Below are positions 12,161-22,830 of a stretch of 64,000 bases of DNA, piece after piece. The stretch is taken from assembly GCA_024803745.1 (NCBI GenBank), contig JANJXV010000029.1, positions 22,682,001-22,746,000 of the forward strand, written 5' to 3'. Every line of letters starts with the position of its first letter. Within the stretch, counting starts at the first letter, position 1. Source of the DNA: Megascapheus bottae (Eukaryota; Chordata; Mammalia; Rodentia; Geomyidae). A program made the translations under genes and the position numbers. The notes below the pieces were generated by a model, which worked only from the letters and a program-made list of their open reading frames with translations, ran no database searches and was not told the origin of the DNA.

Positions 12161-12851
12161 CCTTAGAGTTGTTTTGATTTGCATTTCTTTTATGACCAGA
12201 GATGTTGAACATTTCCTCATGTGTCTATAGGCCATTTTTGTTTCTTCTTCAGAGAAGACTCTCTTTAAGTCTTTGGCCCATCTTTATTGGGATGGTTGTT
12301 ACTTTGCAGATTAGTTTTGGATTGATTCAATTTTTTGAGCTGTTGATATATTTTAGATATGAGGCCTTTGTCCATTGTATGGTTAGTGAAGATCTTATCC
12401 CATTCTCTAGGCTTCCTAATTAATTTACTAGCTATGTCCATTGCCATACAGAAGCTCTGCAGTTTAAAGCAGTCCCACTTATCCAGTCTTTCTCTGGTTT
12501 GCTGTGTTTCTTGGTCCTTGTTGAGAAAGTTTCGATCTGTGCCAAGGAGGCCTAGTGTATCTCCTATTCCTTCTTGTAAAGTTTTCAGTGTGTCAGCTTT
12601 TACCTCCAGGTCTTTGATCCATTTGGCGTTAATCCTGGTGCAGGGTGACAAAGAAGGATTCAACTTAATTTTCTGCAGGTGCATAACCAGTTCTGCCAGC
12701 ACCACTTGTTGAAGAGGCTTTCTTCCATTCTATTTTTTTGGCTCCCTTGTGAAAGATTAGGTGGCCATAGGTCTGTGGTTTAAAATCTTGGTCCTCAGTT
12801 CTATTCCATTGGTCTTCAGGCCTGTTCTTGTGTCAGTACCAAGCTGTTTTG
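12161..12851 (-). mobile_element. L1 ORF2 segment, inverted relative to 10815-11953
   Basis: The minus-strand frame 12265-12705 reads '[20 protein letters not shown]', 'SKLIRKPREWDKIFTN' and 'KLNQSKTNLQSNNHP', the ORF2 C-terminal region. In L1 coordinates it runs from the 'cagcttggtactgac' region to 'gcaaatcaaaacaactct'. That overlaps about 590 bp of the plus-strand copy before it and extends about 100 bp further 3'. Confidence 0.95.
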
Positions 12852-13299
12852 ATTATTTCTTTTCTTTTCCTGAGACAAGATCTATATCCCAGTTTGGCCT
12901 GGAACTTTCCATCCTTCCATTCCCTGATATTCAGGTTTGTGGCATCACACTTTGACTTTCAAGGAAAGGATGAAAGGACATTTTTGAAATTATTTTCAGA
13001 ATGAGTTGATGATAAAAAAGCGTGGCAACTTGTAAAGTCAATGGCATGACTCAGGACCAAGATACCCTGAGTCCTAGCTCATGTCTGAAGTCCAGGTTAA
13101 ACCACTGGGTCTCTTGACCATTTTTTCACAGGAACTCCCTGAGACACTGGGTTTCCTCCTTATCATGATTAGGATAACTGCATTGTCCCCGGGTTTTAGG
13201 TTTCAATACAACTTGAAGAAGGCATTTTAATAGTGCTAACTATAAAAACCTTTGCTTTTTTACAGTTTAATAAAAATGAATAGTAGGAATCTGGAGCAT

Positions 13300-13556
13300 G
13301 TGTTGTTGGGGACAGAATTAAGTGAAAGGTAATACACAAATGGGGAGGAGAAGGATGGATGAAAAACAGCCATAACATTCAATGTACACATGTGAAAATG
13401 GATATAGTTAGTTGAAGACATGGGTGAGGTTTGGGAAGATGGAGAGAATAAAGGAAGGGGTCACCTTGATTAAGATACATTCAACTGATATGCTGTAGAA
13501 TTAAAACCCTTTGTACCACTACTTCAAGGTAATAATAAAACAATAAAAATTCCATT
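13300..13556 (+). repeat. Probable older L1-type 3' end
   Basis: G-rich stretch ('gggtgaggtttgggaagatg'), then 'tcaactgatatgctgtag', 'accctttgtaccactac' and a terminal 'aataataaaacaataaaa'. A matching tail occurs at 53615-53785. Layout and polyadenylation-like end fit an L1 3' UTR of another subfamily. Confidence 0.55.
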
Positions 13557-13619
13557 TTGTTTAATGTTTTAACTTTTGTAAACTAGAGCATTTGTTTTAC
13601 AAGGTAGACAATGCTAATT

Positions 13620-13960
13620 AGACAAAGGGTGAACCAATGCAAAAAAAACATACTTACAAGACACTATGTTGGAAATAAGCTTTATAACTTAGAGGAGTAG
13701 AGTCGGGGTGGAGGGGGACACAAAAGGAAAGTGGGAGAAAACAAAGAAAGGGGGGACACTGCTCAACAAGAAATGTACTCATGGGAAGTGGCACTGTATC
13801 TCAAAGTGGTAGAGCAGGAGCTCTGAGCTGAAGAGCTTAGGGACAGTGCCCAGACCCAGACTTCAAGCCCTACAACTGACAAAAAAAAAATGAAATGGAC
13901 TTATGCAACTATAACCCCTCTGTACATCAACTTTACAATACAATAAAATATAAAAGCAAT
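13620..13960 (+). repeat. L1 3' end interrupted by a SINE
   Basis: Polypurine 'gtcggggtggagggggacac', 'gctcaacaagaaatgtac', then after the SINE 'actataacccctctgtacat' and 'caatacaataaaatat'. The SINE at 13784-13892 splits it. Confidence 0.7.
13784..13892 (+). repeat. 5'-truncated SINE (right part only) with TSD
   Basis: Starts 'ggaagtggcactgtatctc' and ends 'ccctacaactgacaaaaaaa'. Flanks 'aaatgtactcatg' (13771-13783) and 'aaatggacttatg' (13893-13905) are diverged TSDs, so the right part was inserted alone. Confidence 0.8.
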
Positions 13961-13966
13961 AATAAT

Positions 13967-14181
13967 AGTCTAGGACTCAGTGGCCAACATTTGTTACTTC
14001 GTTCATTCAGGAAACTAAGATCTGAGGAGCACTGTTCAAAGTTCAAAGCCAGCCGGCGAAGACAGTAAATTTCTTATTTCCTATTAACCACAAAGAGCCC
14101 TTAGTGGAGCTCTGACTCAAGCTGTATAATACTAGCCTTGAGGGTAAAAGGCTAAGGGACAGTGTCCAAGACCTAAATTCA

Positions 14182-14185
<4 letters not shown>
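13967..14185 (+). repeat. B1-like composite SINE
   Basis: 'actaagatctgaggagcact', 'gttcaaagccagccggcgaa', 'ggagctctgactcaagctgt', then 'cctaaattcaagc'. It runs straight into an AC microsatellite. Confidence 0.75.

Positions 14186-14225
<40 letters not shown>
14186..14225. repeat. (AC)n microsatellite on a SINE tail
   Basis: About 20 AC units immediately after 'attcaag' of the SINE at 13967-14185. Confidence 0.95.
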
Positions 14226-14226
<1 letters not shown>

Positions 14227-14894
14227 CTTTTAATTTCCCCTTGAAGTTTCCCTTCTCTATTGATAACTATATTTACTGGTATACAGCTAAAAACCCTAGT
14301 ATATTTTTCATAGCAAATGAACGGATTCCTTTTGTAGGCTATTTCAAAAATAGTGTGCTTATTCATCACATATACTTTTGGTCATATTGAGATTTGAAGT
14401 CACGGACTTGCATTTCCTAGGTAGGAATGTTACTTGCATCATGCTTTCAACCCTTTTTGCTTTAGTGATTTTTTTTTCAAATAGGGTCTTACATTTTTAC
14501 TCACACTAGCCTGGACCGGGGTCTTATTCACGCTTCCTAAATAATTATGATAAAGCACAAAGGGCAGATTTATTGGTTTAAATGGAGTTTCCAGAAATTT
14601 TTTGTCTGACCTGAACTTAAACTATGATTCTCTGATATCTCTGAGGGGCTGAGATTATAGACATAAGTCTTCTTCATTGGTCTGTATTTTGGGGGAAATA
14701 TATTAAGAGTAGAGTTACATACCACTTTTCTATCCTTTGCATTAATGGAAAAAATTCTAAGAATAACATTTAGGAGTCAAAATCTCTTGATAAAAAATCA
14801 AGTTCAATAGTCCTGTCTCTTCCTTCATCTGTGCTTACCACCCATGACACTGAGCACTTGCGTGTTATTAACATCAACTAGTTATGCAGGGTGT
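14226..14894. other. Intronic sequence, little recognised
   Basis: Unassigned, except that 14468-14690 ('aatagggtcttacatttt', 'ctgagattatagacataag') may be an old antisense SINE. Confidence 0.35.
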
Positions 14895-15690
14895 TTCATT
14901 TTTAATATTTATTTATATATAACATACATCTTGATTAGTCACCCCTTTCTTTATTACTCCTCTTTCCCCTCCCCTTTTCCCAAACCAGAGTCCGCTAGCT
15001 TCCCTGCTGTATTTCCGCACATATATACCAAGTACAGTGAAGGTATTCCCTCTCCTTTGTCTTCTCTTTTCATCTACCCTCCTCACTAGCTCCTACACCC
15101 CACACATCTGTCCACTTCCTCACAGTTGTTCTTGTCCAAGTGCAGGCTGTTTCAAGGGATCCCACCAGGTTATCTTCCATGCATATTCTGTCTTCAGAAT
15201 GATTATATTTAATGTTCATATCCATGTGTGTTCATATGTATATATATGTTCATATATGTGTGTCATAATTATGTGCTAATGTGCATGTTTCTACTTTAGG
15301 TCTAGTCTTTTTATAGGAAAGGACACATACAATCTTTTCTTTCTGAATCTGTTTTACTTTGCTTAATATAATGGATTCTATGTAATATATTACATATCAT
15401 TTAATGGATGACAGACCCACCTATTTTATTTTTCTTTTTTACTTAATAATATTTCATTTTGTGTGTGCATGTTATATAGATATATGTAGCATATAATATT
15501 ATATATGTATGTGTGTGTGTGTGCATGTGTGTATGATCCATTCTTGATCCATTACTTAGTTGTAGGGCATCCAGGTTTTTGTGTAGCTTGGACACTGTAG
15601 AGAGTGTGGTCCTGAACGTAGTTGTACATTGTTTCTATCATTACCTGACTTACTCTCCTGTGAATAAATGCTTATATGCTGCCCCAGAGT
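14895..15690 (-). mobile_element. Old L1 3' region, antisense
   Basis: 'attagtcacccctttcttta', C-rich 'ttcccctccccttttccc', 'gaatctgttttactttgctt' and 'gatccattacttagttgtag' follow the order of a minus-strand L1 3' UTR and ORF2 end. Internal GT/AT repeats sit at 15210-15270 and 15470-15540. Ends about 110 bp before exon A. Confidence 0.6.
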
Positions 15691-15777
15691 AGTTGTGAAG
15701 TTAGGGTTTTAAGTATTATATTCCTACTCCACACTAAGGCCCTAACAACATAGAGATGGCCTGTGAATCATAATACC

Positions 15778-15793
15778 CATGAAATATTTCATG
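15778..15793. repeat. 16-bp perfect palindrome at the exon A acceptor
   Basis: 'catgaaatatttcatg' equals its own reverse complement and lies 8 bases upstream of the exon boundary, immediately before 'tttttcag'. In pre-mRNA it could form a small hairpin or duplex competing with polypyrimidine-tract recognition. No function is known to me. Confidence 0.8.
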
Positions 15794-15801
15794 TTTTTCA
15801 G

Positions 15802-15948
15802 AAAATAAAGTTCAACTGTACCAGAAGAGCACAGTGCCGGGAGAATGTTGTCAGCTCTGTGCAGACACAAGGTGATGCACATTACTTCATCAACCATCTT
15901 GGAGTTCCCACCGTGCAATTCGCCTATGAGGACAACAAGGCTTTGGAG
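15802..15948 (+). CDS. NAALADL2: NAALADL2 coding exon A (49 codons, phase 0-0)
   Basis: NAALADL2 is, from the known family, a type II membrane glycoprotein related to glutamate carboxypeptidase II and the transferrin receptor (M28 family) but thought to lack peptidase activity. The exon reads from KIKFNCTRRAQC through QGDAHYFINHLGVP and VQFAYEDNKALE. I recognise this block as the C-terminal part of the M28-like region of NAALADL2. The acceptor is 'atgtttttcag' ending at 15801. The donor after ...GCTTTGGAG is GTGATT, acceptable but lacking G at +5. The frame opens upstream at 15763, but that Met is intronic. An N-C-T glycosylation sequon is visible at residues 5-7, and Cys at 6 and 12 could pair. 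By my alignment to glutamate carboxypeptidase II, the two pocket arginines (534, 536) are Gln and Ala here, and Asn519 is Gly. The frame is intact, so this is probably a functional gene. FOLH1, NAALAD2 or TFRC fit less well. Confidence 0.92.
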
Positions 15949-15989
15949 GTGATTGTTTCTAAGCAATGCAAAACACTCAGGCAGTGAAT

Positions 15990-16700
15990 CTGTTGAGAGG
16001 AATTCAATTTCATTATGGCTACTGGCTTCTCATACCAAACAGGCCACTCTAGAAAGTGGCTTCGATGAGTTATTCTTGTTCAGAGGCTTTTAACAGTATT
16101 TGAAAACATCAGCTCTTTTCAACTGTGTTGTATTCAATTTTGAAAAGATTTATACTGTCACTCAGGTTTTCACAGTGTGTTCTGCAACCAGAAATTTGTA
16201 GTCGTTGGGTTAACATCAAAACATAATGGTAATCTTTGTTATTCACAGAAACAGATGACATAGGCTGTAGATCTTCTACTCGTTGCCTGAGGAAGAATGC
16301 ATTTCATCAGCTCTATGTTAATGGGAGCCTGGTGGATGCGCCATCCAAAGTCTGTCAATAGTTTGCTTGCTTGAAAAGATACATTTTCTGAGAGAGGGAA
16401 CCACTATCTTTATCCCAAGAAATGTCTCATAATTAAGGTTTACCTTCATTAGCTTGTGTTCATCCGTTTGATCGGGATCATCACTATTCATCTCAGAATG
16501 ATATGCTTGTAGACTGTTTCTGAGCAAATATAAATCTTTGGTAATTTTTCATCATCCTTTACAAATTGGTCATTTACAAATTGGTCATATATTACTGAGA
16601 ACTATTTGAAAGTTTATGGGATAATATGAGATATTTTTTACATTAAAAATTATGACTGCTTAACAGAATCAAGCCTGTATTACTCTTGAAATAGAGATGT
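15990..16700. other. Unique-looking intronic sequence after exon A
   Basis: No repeat recognised. A short direct tandem repeat 'acaaattggtcattt/acaaattggtcatat' lies at 16560-16590. Confidence 0.5.
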
Positions 16701-16702
16701 TC

Positions 16703-16900
16703 CAGGGCAGTGAGTTTGGCCTAGTGGTAGAGTGCTTGCCTAGCATGCACGAAGACTCGGGTTTGATTCCTCAGTACCACATACATAGAAAGAAGGCAGA
16801 AGTGGTTCTTAGGCTCAAGTGATTGAGCTCTAACCTTGAGAAAGTCCAAGGACAGTGCTCAGGGCCTGAGCTCAAGCTCAGGACTGGCAAAAAAAAAAAA
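16703..16900 (+). repeat. Dimeric ID-like SINE
   Basis: 'gagtttggcctagtggtaga', 'gtttgattcctcagtacc', 'acatagaaagaaggcagaag', ending 'aggactggcaaaaaaaaaaa'. The minus-strand frame 16771-16971 is inside it. Confidence 0.9.
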
Positions 16901-17380
16901 CCAGAACACAAGAAATAGAGATGTTCCCAAGTGAATGTCTTTCCATGAACTGTGTAGAAACTAAACTTCAATTACACAGTCTGAATGCCTAGTAGCTTTT
17001 TAGCAACCTTTGCCTCCTATTTATCTGTAGCCACACTCCCAGCCTTCCACTTAGATGCCATGGAAATAGTCAATAGTCATTGATTATAATTTGTTTAAAC
17101 ACAAGCACAATTGGACAGGTATTTCTGTTTTGAAATCTCCAGTGTATTCAGAAGTCATTTTTAATTTTCCTGCCTGACATCTTTAATACCTCATATCACT
17201 TCTTCCATGCCAAAGCTTCAGCTCCTATCTTGTTAGCAAGTTGAACTCGAGCCCTTTTTCCATGTGCCTAATTCATTTTGGTGTTGTTTTTAGCTAACAA
17301 TTTAGAACTTATCTGGTATTGTCTTGGGACTAGGACAAAACCAATTGGGTACAATGCAATTAGGACTCCTGAGTTTTCAT

Positions 17381-17413
17381 GTATCTATATCATTTGCCAA
17401 ATGATATAGATAC
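17381..17413. repeat. 33-bp near-perfect palindrome
   Basis: Arm 17381-17396 ('gtatctatatcatttg') is the exact reverse complement of arm 17398-17413, with a single C (17397) between. No repeat family explains it. Confidence 0.9.
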
Positions 17414-17462
17414 AGAGATCATTTCTCAAATTACAGAAATATTTATGCATTTATTTCTCTAA

Positions 17463-17745
17463 CATTTAAGTATCTGTCTGTCCATCTGTCTATCCATCCA
17501 TCCATCACCCATCAGTCCATTTGTCTATCTTCCTGCCTGCCTGTCTGTTTTTTGTCTACTTAGTGTTGGTACTGGTTCTTGACTTTAGGGCCTGAACATT
17601 GTCCCTGAGCTTTTTGTGCTGAAGGCTAGCATTCTACCACTTGAGCCACAACTCCATTTCAGGATTTCTTTTGGTGATTAATTGGAAATAAGTATCTTTT
17701 CTGCCACATTTTGTTTTAAGCTGGTTACAGGTGTGAGTCACCAGC
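17463..17745 (-). repeat. CATC/CTGT-rich simple repeat plus antisense SINE
   Basis: 17463-17562 is a degenerate 'atccatccatccatc' and 'tgcctgcctgtctg' tract. 17563-17745 is an antisense composite SINE ('ttctaccacttgagccacaa', 'gtgattaattggaaataag'). The simple repeat sits at the SINE's 3' end. Confidence 0.75.
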
Positions 17746-18171
17746 TTTTAACTGTTTCTTTCTCTTAACTAGACATTGTCTACCACTTATTGAGAGCTTG
17801 TTATTACACACACTTATACCTTTTATATAATTTAATATTTTATAAATTATAATCTAGTTATTACTATTAATTCCTTTTTTACTGAGAATGAAATTGAATT
17901 TAATCTCAAGTAGCATATCAAAGGTCACAAAGACATTGAACAGCCAACACAGAAGCACTCTTCAGATCTGTTTGGCACTCAGGCCACCAACTTACTTTCA
18001 GTCCGCCAATTTATTTTGTATGTCCTGTCCTTTATTAAAAAATATATTTTCAGAAGCATTGGGGTTCTCTTTCTCCATGGAAAAATCAGCTGACTGAAAA
18101 TTTCTCAAAAACTCTCCATGATCTTACCAAAGAACCTTCCACAGTGTTTGTCTAAGAGTGCAGTTAATAGA

Positions 18172-18300
18172 CTGGAGATGTGCTTCGGTTGTTAGAACAC
18201 CAGGTATGATCATTAAAAGCCAGGGAGATTATGAGACCCTCAATTATTTCAAGCCCACACCACAATTCCCAATACTGATATCCCAAAAGAAAGAACAGAA
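18172..18300 (+). repeat. Old ID-like tRNA-derived SINE
   Basis: 'actggagatgtgcttcggtt', 'attatgagaccctcaatt', 'caagcccacaccacaatt'. Head and B-box-like region are recognisable but decayed. Confidence 0.45.
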
Positions 18301-18437
18301 AAACTTTACTTAAGAAAAATATTCCTGTTTCTGTGAAAAGAAATTTAAAGCTAGAGAGGGAATAGACTGATTTTAAGGATGCCTGTCACATTCTTTACTT
18401 GCTCGGCTTCTGTACATTCATATGACTTTTTCTTGAA

Positions 18438-18652
18438 GGGTGCCAGTACCAGGATTTGAACTCAGGGTTCACTATTATCTTTGTCTGTTTTTTTCACTGC
18501 TGGTGTTCTGCCACACTTCCAGTCTGTCCTTTTGTTATTTATTTTAGAAATGGGGTCTCATGGCCTTTTCTGACCAACTTGGCTTTACACGGTGCTCCTC
18601 CAGTTGTCAGCCTCTGAGTAACTAGTATTACAGGCATGAACCTCTGGCACTT
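18438..18652 (-). repeat. B1-like composite SINE, antisense
   Basis: 'gtgccagtaccaggatttga', 'tctgccacacttcc', 'gtaactagtattacaggcat'. Divergent copy. Confidence 0.65.
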
Positions 18653-21355
18653 AGGTTATATGCACTCATTTTAAGTAAATAGCTATAATAAATAACTTTC
18701 TTATTTACATACACACACAGGTGCATATATTCTAAAGTAATCAAATGTTATGCTTATTACCATCTTTTAAAGAAATGGCCTAAAATTTACTTCATGTTGT
18801 TGTTATAAATTTTAGAATTTCTGAAAATATGATGTTTTTATCCTCTAAGGATGACTATGAATCCATTACTGTATTGAGGACACATTAAAGGATCCTAATG
18901 TATACTTGAAATGATGGAGACCCCTGAACTCTGTAAGACTTCTCTCTTTATCCATGTGTCTATGATGAAAAAAAAAATGGTCCCAGGGAGAGAAACAATG
19001 ATGACTAATGATAAAACAGCAGTATTGACAGTATTCTATAGTGCAGATCTCAGTAGCACTATTGTATATTTAGGAGCTACCTAGCTACCTGAGCCCTTAT
19101 GTAATGATAGCATCAGAGTCAGCCGGATAACTGATACAACTAAGTAACTAATGGAGAGTAGTGTAGACTATGCAGATGCACTGCAGAGAAATGAGCTACA
19201 CCCCAGGGCAGGGTGAAGGAACATGGCTCCCAATCTCACTTCACTATGCTATCAATAGTAAAAGAATGCAACTTGACATTATGAATTATTTATTTCTGAA
19301 AATTTTCACTGAATATTTTCAAACTATGATCAACTATGTGCAACTGAAACTGGAAAGCAAGGCCATGGATAGGGAAAATTAACCCTTTCTTAACATTAAA
19401 TCTTGATAGCAGGAAACCTATACTGCCAGTGACATAAAGATAATTTTTACAGATGGGTAGGGAATTATTAGTTCTATTTTTAATACAACTTGACATTTAA
19501 AATATCTATTTCCAATATTTTGTGGAAATCTCATTCCCAGCTATGTTGTATCCCTAAAATTATTTAAATTCCATTCCTCTTTAGCTCCTTGTGGTATCTG
19601 TACTCTTAATTTTCTAGTAATAAAATTTCACCAATGCAAAGCAAGCTATGGATTTCCTGAAATGTGAATGTGATTCCTTTTCCTAAGGTGTTGTAGCGTT
19701 AATTGAAACATCTCTAGTTGTAAGCTTCATTTAAATAAGGTTTTAAATTTGTAAACACTGGTGCACCTGTTAAGAGCAGCATTCTGCATCGACTAAAAGT
19801 GAGGAGAGATGGCTGGGAAGGAAATAAAAAGACAGCTGCTTTCTGATTAAGAGTGCAATCTTTATGACAGGCTGGTGGTCGGAGTCACATTTCTTCTGTC
19901 ACTTACCAGCTGTTTCGCACCATCTTTACTCCAGATTTCTGTAGTTATTCCCTGTAGGCCTTATCAGAGGGTCTCCCTCTCTAAGTATATCAAGAGATGA
20001 ATTCATGACCTATCAAGCTCCATGCCACAGACAGAAGCTTTAGTTTCATACGCTGCTTAACCTCATATTTCTCACTCTTCCATTTGAAACATTGTACTTT
20101 AAACCCAATTTACCTCTATAATAGAGCATTTGACATTTAAATAGTAATGGGTTGAAAGGGTATTATAACTTTTATGTATTAGAAGTCATGGTGTAATTAT
20201 TTCAATATCATTTAGTAAACCATAGGCATAATTCTAAGTAGCATTGGTGTATTGAAAGTTTTAGCTAGCTTGTTTTTTACATGTTAGATAGACGGAAAAA
20301 CAATTATAAATTTTCAATCAATATTCCACAGCATGTATTAAAATATTTGTGTGCATGCATGCATGTGTGTGCATGGGTATGTATGTAACCTTAGACACAG
20401 GAAATTTATGGGGGTAATAACAATGATTTATATTTGTAGATATAATAAAATACAGCTCAGTGACAAGCATACTTGTCAAAGTAATGGACAGTTTATATTT
20501 TGGTTCATCATGTTTTATTCCAAATAGAAGAAGAATTTGCGTCTGGAGATCACAATTTATTTTCTTTTTGGAATTTGCTCCCTCAAAGCTTAATTAATAG
20601 TATTACTACAAAAGTCAATTATAACAGTACTAGACATAAGAGACCAAAAAATCTGTTTCACTCTGCCTGTGTTCTGGTAATTTGTAATATATGATAGAAC
20701 GTGAGCCATACTTAGCGCTAAATGTACTTAATGCCACTCACTTAGAGATGAGAATTTATCAATTTTTTTACTCTTATTTTTGGGGTAGTTGCCTATAGAG
20801 TAACATCTCATAACTTCATTCTCACTCCAGTTTGCCTGCTTCTGAATCATGGCACTTCTGAATCATGCTTACAGTCCTGCTTTTTGCTGCTTAGTTGTGA
20901 ACCTCTATATCCCAAACAAAACACCTGGGCAACTAGGAGAGCAGGCTTGAACTACCCAATTCCCAGCTCTTTTCTACTTCAAAATATGCCAAACAAATAA
21001 GAAAGGTTCTTTAGTGATTTCTCTGGCTGATTGATTATATTTTATTTTAGAAAAACCACTGACAAAATTATACCAGGATGTATGAATAATATATGTAAAT
21101 ACTTATCATATTGGGAATTAACTCTTAGAAAAACACTTTAATTTATTCAGTTAAATGCCAATAATCCCTGTTATCAATAATTAAACTACTGTTAAATTTA
21201 TGAGTATTTTTATAAGTTATCGTAAAGTTAAATATAATATAAGATGTGGAAACAACTTATTTGACAAAATGTAACTAGATTTCTAAAGATACAAACAAAT
21301 AAATGGGAAGAGTGGTTTTGTTTCCCATCTTTGCAAATTTCTTTAAAAAAGACTT
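18653..21355. other. 2.7 kb of intron without recognised repeats
   Basis: Largest quiet stretch in the first half of the intron. 19680-19960 is less AT-rich and complex, so it is a candidate for conserved non-coding sequence, untested. A GT/GCAT-rich patch lies at 20350-20395. Confidence 0.45.
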
Positions 21356-21357
21356 CT

Positions 21358-21583
21358 AGACCTCATGGTGGGTCACATCTGCAATCCTAGCTACTCAGAA
21401 GGCTGAGATCTGAGGATTGCAGTTCAAAGCCAGCCCAGGCACTGAAGTCCCTGAGACTGTTATCTCCAATTAACCACTAGAAAACCAGAAGTGCCACTAT
21501 GGCTCAAGGGGTAGGGTGGTAGCCTTGAGCTGAAGAGCTCAGGGACAACACTGAGGCTTATGAATTCAAGCCCCATGATCGAG
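21358..21583 (+). repeat. B1-like composite SINE
   Basis: 'gcaatcctagctactcagaa', 'gcagttcaaagccagcccag', 'tatctccaattaaccactag', 'cactatggctcaaggggtag', 'gaattcaagccccatgat'. Well preserved. Confidence 0.9.
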
Positions 21584-21584
21584 A

Positions 21585-21639
<55 letters not shown>

Positions 21640-21692
21640 AAAGAAAGAAAGAGAGAAAAGGAAAGGAAAGGAAAGGAAAAGAAAAGAAAAGG
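21584..21692. repeat. (AAGC)n then (AAAG)/(GGAAA) microsatellite
   Basis: About 14 AAGC units followed by purine repeats, seeded on the 3' tail of the SINE before it. The Leu-Ala-Cys and Lys-Gln-Ala-Ser frames here are artefacts. Confidence 0.95.
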
Positions 21693-21971
21693 AACCTTCT
21701 AGCAAGATGCAGCTGGATTTTCATACCTGGGTCTCCATTTACTCTGTAATGTCTTGTTTTGATTGTGTACAAAAAGATTCTAGATCAATATTCTTTTTGT
21801 GTAACAGTAGGTATTTTTCTTTGACACTGTAGTGAAAATTGACAAGTGATATCTTCCTAAAGGTTAATGTGAGACTCTAATTCCATATTAATAACCTTTT
21901 CTTACCCTGTAATATATGGCTACAGATTAACATAGAAAGAAATCAGCATTTTATGAAAGTAATTGTCATTG

Positions 21972-22013
<42 letters not shown>

Positions 22014-22150
22014 ACATACATGCAAGTGTATTAGTGCCAACACTGAGGCTTGAACTCAAGGCTTGTGCTTGCACTTGGCTTGTTTGCTGAAAGCTGTTGC
22101 TCTACCACTTGAGCCACAGCTCCACTTTTGGAATTTGCTAGTTAATTAAG
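21972..22150 (-). repeat. (GT)n plus antisense SINE right part
   Basis: GT repeat 21972-22012, then 'gaggcttgaactcaaggctt', 'ctaccacttgagccacagct' and 'gctagttaattaa'. The microsatellite is at the SINE 3' end. Confidence 0.8.
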
Positions 22151-22257
22151 CATCTACTCTGTAATTATCACCTAATTTAACTTACATGACTACCCATGAG
22201 ATAGAACCTAATTTTGCCATCTCTTTACCAATAAGAACCAATGAGTTATTATTTTTG

Positions 22258-22830
22258 TTTGTTTTGTTATTTTGTGCTATTCCTGGGGCTTGTTCATAGC
22301 CATTGTACTTAGCCTGTTTGTGAATATGAGGTCTAACATCTTTTGCCTGGGTGGCTCCAAAATGAAACCTTCCTAATTTCCTTCTTTGAGTCTGTGGGTT
22401 CCAGGTGTATATCACCACTTCTGGCCTATAGGGAAGGAAGTACTTTGATGTAAATCTTTAATTTAAAGTAGATACATGAGATAAATTGCACTAATACTAG
22501 TTTCCTCCAGTGTTTGAATATTGTCATCCTTATGCATCTTGCTTACCCTCCCCTTTTTTTTTTTACTAGAACTTACCTTCTAGCGTGTTAACAAATTATA
22601 TTTTGTTTTGTTCTTCACTGGTACAAAGATTTGAATATAGGGTCCAATGCTTGCTCCTTGGCTTACTTGGCTGGTATTCTACCACTTCAGGTATACCCAC
22701 AGTCTGGTTTTATTTTAGAGATGGAATATCATAAACTTTATTACTCTGGCTGGCCTTGATCCTCTATTCCCAGATCTCAGCCTATTAAAAACCTAAGATT
22801 TACAAGGTAGAAGTACTACTGGCCATCTAT
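22258..22830 (-). repeat. Two decayed antisense SINEs
   Basis: 22258-22430 ('tattcctggggcttgttcat', 'gtgtatatcaccacttctgg') and 22610-22830 ('cttcactggtacaaagattt', 'tctaccacttcaggtatac'). Both are divergent. Confidence 0.5.

Larger units (their letters stand above)
1..15801 (+). other. NAALADL2: NAALADL2 intron, 3' part (upstream of exon A)
   Basis: Non-coding sequence preceding exon A, ending in a pyrimidine run and AG at 15800-15801. It holds L1 3'-UTR pieces, an inverted L1 pair, SINEs and microsatellites, listed separately. No open frame here looks like a gene. The longest (10794-11375) is L1 reverse transcriptase. The intron's 5' end lies outside the window. Confidence 0.8.

Noticed and set aside
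11358..12851. Twin-priming inversion of a single L1
   Set aside because: Both segments cover the same L1 coordinates for about 590 bp, and the order of orientations is wrong for a 5' inversion.
15763..15987. A 74-codon ORF starting with Met at 15763
   Set aside because: Only its middle (15802-15948) is coding. The first 13 codons lie upstream of a splice acceptor and the last 13 downstream of a donor.
21584..21640. Regular AAGC repeats suggesting a repeat array such as a CRISPR
   Set aside because: 4-bp units with no spacers in a mammalian intron. It is a microsatellite on a SINE tail.
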